Shown: positions 5,395-8,185 of the stretch, one piece after another
Numbering within the stretch: position 1 is the first letter of the stretch
Layout: the number at the start of each line of letters is the position of its first letter
NCBI GenBank assembly: GCA_023438785.1
Contig: JAEXQJ010000085.1
Span: forward strand, 1-8,185
Source: Pseudomonadota bacterium
Lineage (GTDB): Bacteria > Myxococcota_A > Polyangia > Fen-1088
Direction of reading: 5' to 3'
DNA length: 8,185 bases
The notes under the pieces: generated by a model
The model's input: the letters and a program-made list of their open reading frames with translations, nothing else
Databases searched by the model: none
What the model was told of the DNA's origin: nothing
Made by a program: the position numbers and the translations under genes

Positions 5395-6624
5395 GTGAAG
5401 TCTGACATGCCCCCTCGTCCTGGCGTCGGCGTGTCGGCCGCAAGTGCATCGCGACCGGCCTTCTTTGCCCTCGCCCTCTTCGCCCTGGTTGGCGCGATCT
5501 TCGCCGCCGTCTCCACCTTCGATTTCATCGCCCACCTCGATCGGCAGATGCACGCCATCGTGTGCTCGATCTTGCCCGGCATCGGTGCGGCGGATGCGTC
5601 GGGCAGTTCGGGGTGCCACGCGGTCCTGATGAGTCCCTACTCGTCGGTGTTCCGCACCATGACCTGGGGAGGGATCCCCATCGCCTTGCCCGCCCTGGGC
5701 GTGTTCGGCTTCCTGCTCTTCCGCGGCCTGGAGTTGGCCCTGCGGCGGACCGCGGATCGTCGTGACACGGGCTTCCTGGTCCTCGCGACCGCCCTGCCCG
5801 TCGTGACCTCGGTGGTCTACCTCATCATATCGGTGGTCAAGGTGGGCGCCGTGTGCAAGGTGTGCTCCGGCATCTACGTGGCCTCCCTGGGCGTGCTGGT
5901 GAGCGCGCTGTGGGCCCACGTGAAGGCCCCGGCGGCCGCGCGGGCGCGCGGGCAATTCGCCAACTGGACCCTCCATTTCCTTGAGGGCTGCGCCCTGGTT
6001 CTCGTGCCCATCATGCTCTACATGGTGCTCAAGCCCGCCTATCCCGAGGCGCTGGCCAAACGCAGCGAGCTGCGCCACCCGGAGGACAAGTTTGGCGTCA
6101 TGGTCGACCTCAACGGCGCGGGCAAGATACCGGTCATCGAGGTGCTCGATCCCCTATGCCCCGGCTGCAAGGGGCTGAGCCAGCGTCTGGCGGCCAGCCC
6201 GCAGGAAGAGTCGCTTCGCCTCTCGGTGGTGCTCTTCCCCCTCGACCACGAGTGCAACTGGATGGTGAGCGAGTCACCCCACCCGGGCGCCTGCGCGGTC
6301 AGCGAGGCCGTGCTGTGTGCCGGGCCACGCGCGCCCGCCGTCCTCGACTGGGCTTTCGCCCATCAAACCGAACTGCGCGAGGAGGGCCGCCGTGGTCCGG
6401 GCGCGCTTTATCCGCGGCTGCGCCAGCAATTCCCCGAGTTGGCCTCGTGCCTGGGGCAGCCTGCCGTGCGCACGCGGCTCAACCGCTCCATGCGCTGGAT
6501 GGTGGCCAATTCGCTGCCCGTGCTGACGCCGCAGCTATTCGTGCGCAACCAGAAGATTCCCGACGAGGACACGGACTTGGGTCTGGAGTACGTGCTGGCG
6601 CGGACCCTGGAGGTGCAGCCGTGA
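5395..6624 (+). CDS. VKOR-DsbA fusion: membrane disulfide-bond-forming oxidoreductase
   Basis: The 409-residue fusion combines a vitamin K epoxide reductase domain with a periplasmic thioredoxin-fold domain; such proteins replace the DsbB-DsbA pair, passing electrons from substrate cysteines to quinone. Membrane segments lie at about 22-42, 91-111, 126-149, 157-174 and 192-213. VKOR landmarks are the loop cysteines C57 and C74, the Ser-rich segment SPYSSVFRTMTWGGIPIALP (80-99) and the quinone-facing CxxC, C154-K-V-C157. The C-terminal domain (from about 230) has VIEVLDPLCPGCKGLSQRL with C255-P-G-C258, a cis-Pro loop at LPVLTPQLFV (374-383), and three further cysteines, C287, C300 and C308, in an ECNWMV...HPGAC...LCAG pattern that I recall from deltaproteobacterial VKOR fusions. 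The loop-cysteine spacing (16 residues) is longer than the ~5-8 I expect. GTG at 5395 has no ribosome-binding site; ATG at 5407 is an alternative. Its stop overlaps the next start by 4 bp. Confidence 0.9.
   Translation: MKSDMPPRPGVGVSAASASRPAFFALALFALVGAIFAAVSTFDFIAHLDRQMHAIVCSILPGIGAADASGSSGCHAVLMSPYSSVFRTMTWGGIPIALPALGVFGFLLFRGLELALRRTADRRDTGFLVLATALPVVTSVVYLIISVVKVGAVCKVCSGIYVASLGVLVSALWAHVKAPAAARARGQFANWTLHFLEGCALVLVPIMLYMVLKPAYPEALAKRSELRHPEDKFGVMVDLNGAGKIPVIEVLDPLCPGCKGLSQRLAASPQEESLRLSVVLFPLDHECNWMVSESPHPGACAVSEAVLCAGPRAPAVLDWAFAHQTELREEGRRGPGALYPRLRQQFPELASCLGQPAVRTRLNRSMRWMVANSLPVLTPQLFVRNQKIPDEDTDLGLEYVLARTLEVQP
6609..6613 (+). promoter_or_regulatory. Shine-Dalgarno GGAGG inside the VKOR-DsbA 3' end
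   Basis: GGAGG lies 7 nt before the GTG at 6621 and within the last codons of the VKOR-DsbA gene. It supports GTG 6621 as the start of the OmpA-like gene and coupled translation of the two. Confidence 0.75.
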
Positions 6625-7301
6625 AGCACCTCCATCTCGCGTTGGCGTTGGGCACGTTGGTCACGGTGTCGGCCATGACCGGCCTATGGACGCGCGCCGC
6701 GGCCGTGCGCCTCCATCAAAGCGTGGGCACCGCGCCGGAGGCCGACACGGCGAGCGCGGCCAATGAGGGCTACTGCACGGGCAACCTCAAGACCATTCTC
6801 CGCCGGGTGCTTACGTCGTGCGGCTTGGTACAGGGGAGCGGGCGCGGCTGCCAGCCCCTGCAGGCACGCCAGGTGGCGTCCATGTCAGGCGGCGACTTCA
6901 ACGCCCTCTTCTCGCCGCTGGCCGGCCGCGCGGCCATCATCCAATTCGACCAGGACAAGGCCGATCTGGATGCGAGCGCCATGTCGCTGCTCGAGACGAC
7001 CTTCGCTGATCAGCGGGGCGCGTCCTACTTCCTGGTCGTCTCGCGGGCCTCGCCCGAGGGCTCGACAGAGCACAACCGCGATCTCAGCCGCCGCCGTGCC
7101 GAGACTGTGCTCGAACACTTGAAAGCCAAGTTCAACGATCCCGACTTGGATCAGGAGGTGGGCCTGCTCTGGCTGGGCGAGGAATTCGCCCAACTCAGCA
7201 AGGCGTATTGCGAGTGGAAGCACTCGCGCAGCGACACCACGTGCACGCCCGCCGATCTCAACCGCTCGGCCTTCATCGCGTGGATCGATTGTCGACTGTA
7301 G
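6621..7301 (+). CDS. Exported cysteine-rich protein with OmpA-like C-terminal domain
   Basis: The 226-residue protein starts at GTG 6621 (GTGA overlap with the previous stop, GGAGG 7 nt upstream). Residues about 4-28 are hydrophobic (LHLALALGTLVTVSAMTGLW) and act as a signal peptide or membrane anchor, so the rest lies in the periplasm. Residues about 101-190 resemble the OmpA/MotB/Pal domain: IIQFDQDKADLDASAMSLLE at 106-125, then FLVVSRASPEGSTEHNRDLS and RRRAETVLEHL. In a hand alignment to E. coli OmpA, the peptidoglycan-contacting Arg is retained (R159) but the Asp is replaced by Ser (S144), so binding to diaminopimelate may be altered or lost. Six cysteines (C52, C67, C77, C197, C208, C224) flank the domain, three on each side, and none lies inside it. 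This suggests up to three disulfides and makes it a plausible client of the preceding VKOR-DsbA. The precise role is unknown. It overlaps the TlpA-type gene by 22 bp. Confidence 0.75.
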   Translation: MKHLHLALALGTLVTVSAMTGLWTRAAAVRLHQSVGTAPEADTASAANEGYCTGNLKTILRRVLTSCGLVQGSGRGCQPLQARQVASMSGGDFNALFSPLAGRAAIIQFDQDKADLDASAMSLLETTFADQRGASYFLVVSRASPEGSTEHNRDLSRRRAETVLEHLKAKFNDPDLDQEVGLLWLGEEFAQLSKAYCEWKHSRSDTTCTPADLNRSAFIAWIDCRL

Positions 7302-7879
7302 CCCGCGCGTTGCCCTTGCTCCTGGCGCTGGCCGGATGCCGGCGCGAGCAACCCGTGCCCTCGTCGCGCTATGAGGCCGTCAAGTCTCACAAGGCGGGCC
7401 CCGCCGAGACGTGGTGTGACCTGGAGTTCGAGGCCGCCCAGGCGCCCAAGCTCACCGCGCTGCCGGGCGTGGCGGTGCGCGCGGGTGCGACGGCGACCGT
7501 GCCGCCCAAAGGCTGGGTATGGCTCAATCTGTGGGCCACCTGGTGCAAACCCTGTCTGCGCGAAATGCCCCTGCTCACCTCGTGGCGCGAGCAATTGCGG
7601 CGCGACGGCGTGGCCCTCGATCTGTGGTTTCTCTCCCTCGACGAAGACGAGGCGGAGCTGACCAGGTTCCTGCGCGCCAATCCCAAGGTGGCGCCTGCCC
7701 CCTCGCTGCGCGCCAACTCGCCGGCGGCGCTGGAGACCTGGCTCAAGCGCTACCTGCCCGATCCCTCCACGCCCATCCCCATCCACATGCTGGTGGCCCC
7801 GGACGGCAACGTACGCTGCATCCGCACCGGCTCGTTGCAAGAAGGCGACTACGCGTCGGTGCGGGCGCGCTTGCGGTAG
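7280..7879 (+). CDS. TlpA/ResA-like thioredoxin-fold lipoprotein
   Basis: The start at GTG 7280 gives MDRLSTVARALPLLLALAGC, a lipoprotein signal peptide whose lipobox LAGC puts the lipidated cysteine at C20. TTG at 7289 would give the same lipobox; the frame is open further upstream but that part only shadows the previous gene. The mature 180 residues carry a thioredoxin fold of the TlpA type: GWVWLNLWATWCKPCLREMP (78-97) with active site W88-C89-K-P-C92, a beta-strand LWFLSLDEDEAEL (115-127), the cis-Pro region STPIPIHMLVAPDGNVRCIR (163-182), and a C-terminal helix. TlpA/ResA proteins usually reduce disulfides in envelope proteins, with electrons from CcdA/DsbD. No such donor gene is in the window, and it may be recharged or oxidised by other means. 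Two extra cysteines, C46 and C180, lie outside the active site. It overlaps the OmpA-like gene by 22 bp and probably belongs to the same operon. Confidence 0.88.
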   Translation: MDRLSTVARALPLLLALAGCRREQPVPSSRYEAVKSHKAGPAETWCDLEFEAAQAPKLTALPGVAVRAGATATVPPKGWVWLNLWATWCKPCLREMPLLTSWREQLRRDGVALDLWFLSLDEDEAELTRFLRANPKVAPAPSLRANSPAALETWLKRYLPDPSTPIPIHMLVAPDGNVRCIRTGSLQEGDYASVRARLR

Positions 7880-7907
7880 GTCTGCCCGCCGCGGGATAGC
7901 CGACGGA

Positions 7908-8185
7908 TCAGCGGTTCGTGAAATACGCGGTTCCCGCGCGCTTCTTGATTTGCAGCTCGGGCGATTCCTTGACCGCCATACCCACTAGGCGGGCGGCCTC
8001 GCGGAAATGCGCGATGCCTTTGCGCACCAGCTCGGGACTAGCCTGGCCCACCTCGGGAAAGCCGCGCCCCTGGGCGTCGGGCGCCACCTGGCCCCAGTTA
8101 GCAAACAGCTTGGCCCACGGGCTCTCCAGAATGGGCTGCATCTTCGTCTTGGCGTAGCGCGGGTACCAGAACATGTCGTGGTAGG
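7908..8185 (-). CDS. Unrecognised protein, C-terminal part (cut by window edge)
   Basis: The minus-strand frame is open from the right edge to a TGA at 7908-7910, giving about 92 residues. It reads YHDMFWYPRYAKTKMQPILE at the edge and ends KKRAGTAYFTNR. The ATG at 8174 lies inside an open frame and need not be the start; the Trp/Tyr-rich segment preceding it suggests the protein continues outside. There is no signal peptide, membrane segment or recognisable catalytic motif in view. Amphipathic stretches (ELVRKGIAHFREAARLVGMA) suggest a helical, soluble C-terminus. I do not recognise the family. It converges on the TlpA-type gene with a 28-bp gap and no evident terminator hairpin. Confidence 0.6.
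   Translation of the reverse strand, partial: YHDMFWYPRYAKTKMQPILESPWAKLFANWGQVAPDAQGRGFPEVGQASPELVRKGIAHFREAARLVGMAVKESPELQIKKRAGTAYFTNR

Noticed and set aside
4888..5960. Shared 15-bp string CGCGGGCAATTCGCC near 4888 and 5946
   Set aside because: One copy is in the pdxA upstream gap and the other inside the VKOR coding region, with no extended similarity or symmetry; probably chance in GC-rich DNA.
5290..6078. 262-residue minus-strand open frame antisense to the VKOR gene
   Set aside because: His/Gly/Asp/Arg-rich with no domain pattern, opposite a gene with clear VKOR motifs.
7151..7840. 229-residue minus-strand frame opposite the TlpA-type gene
   Set aside because: Gly/Arg/His-rich shadow; the plus strand has a lipobox and a WCKPC active site.
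7880..7907. Terminator between the convergent TlpA-type gene and the right-edge gene
   Set aside because: The 28-bp gap shows no stem-loop followed by a T-run on either strand.

Overview
The window is GC-rich bacterial DNA (roughly two thirds G+C by eye). Third codon positions are strongly G/C-biased in every gene I accept. The gene set (a secreted GH16 glucanase, an AraC-type cupin regulator, a VKOR-DsbA fusion, an OmpA-like exported protein and a TlpA-type lipoprotein) points to a diderm, probably of the Myxococcota or a related deltaproteobacterial lineage. The phylum is an inference from family style; no marker gene is present.

Layout. 1-682 is the 3' part of a GH16 endoglucanase gene (+), followed by an AraC-family regulator (795-1670, +). 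From about 1671 to 3110 there is no convincing intact gene. This stretch holds a minus-strand relic of the N-terminal end of an IS21-type transposase (about 1720-1870), about 370 bp with nothing recognisable, a large GH63/MGH1-like glucosidase gene reduced to its first ~25 residues joined in frame to its last ~186 residues (2242-2877), and a short minus-strand fragment that looks like the start of an HU/IHF-type DNA-binding protein (2920-3060). I read this as a zone of gene decay. On the minus strand, pdxA (3839-4855) is followed after 38 bp by a gene for an exported membrane protein with three predicted membrane segments (3111-3800).

A 97-bp divergent gap separates pdxA from a plus-strand gene for a small acidic TerB-like helical protein (4953-5327). 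Then comes the most interesting block, three tightly packed plus-strand genes. They are a membrane VKOR-DsbA fusion (5395-6624), an exported OmpA-like-domain protein with six cysteines outside its signal region (6621-7301, 4-bp overlap), and a TlpA/thioredoxin-fold lipoprotein with a WCKPC active site (7280-7879, 22-bp overlap). Together they look like a dedicated envelope thiol/disulfide module: an oxidant relay, a cysteine-rich likely client, and a second thioredoxin-fold enzyme. The right edge carries the C-terminal end of an unrecognised minus-strand gene (7908-8185), convergent with the TlpA gene.

All family calls rest on reading motifs by eye; no database search was possible.
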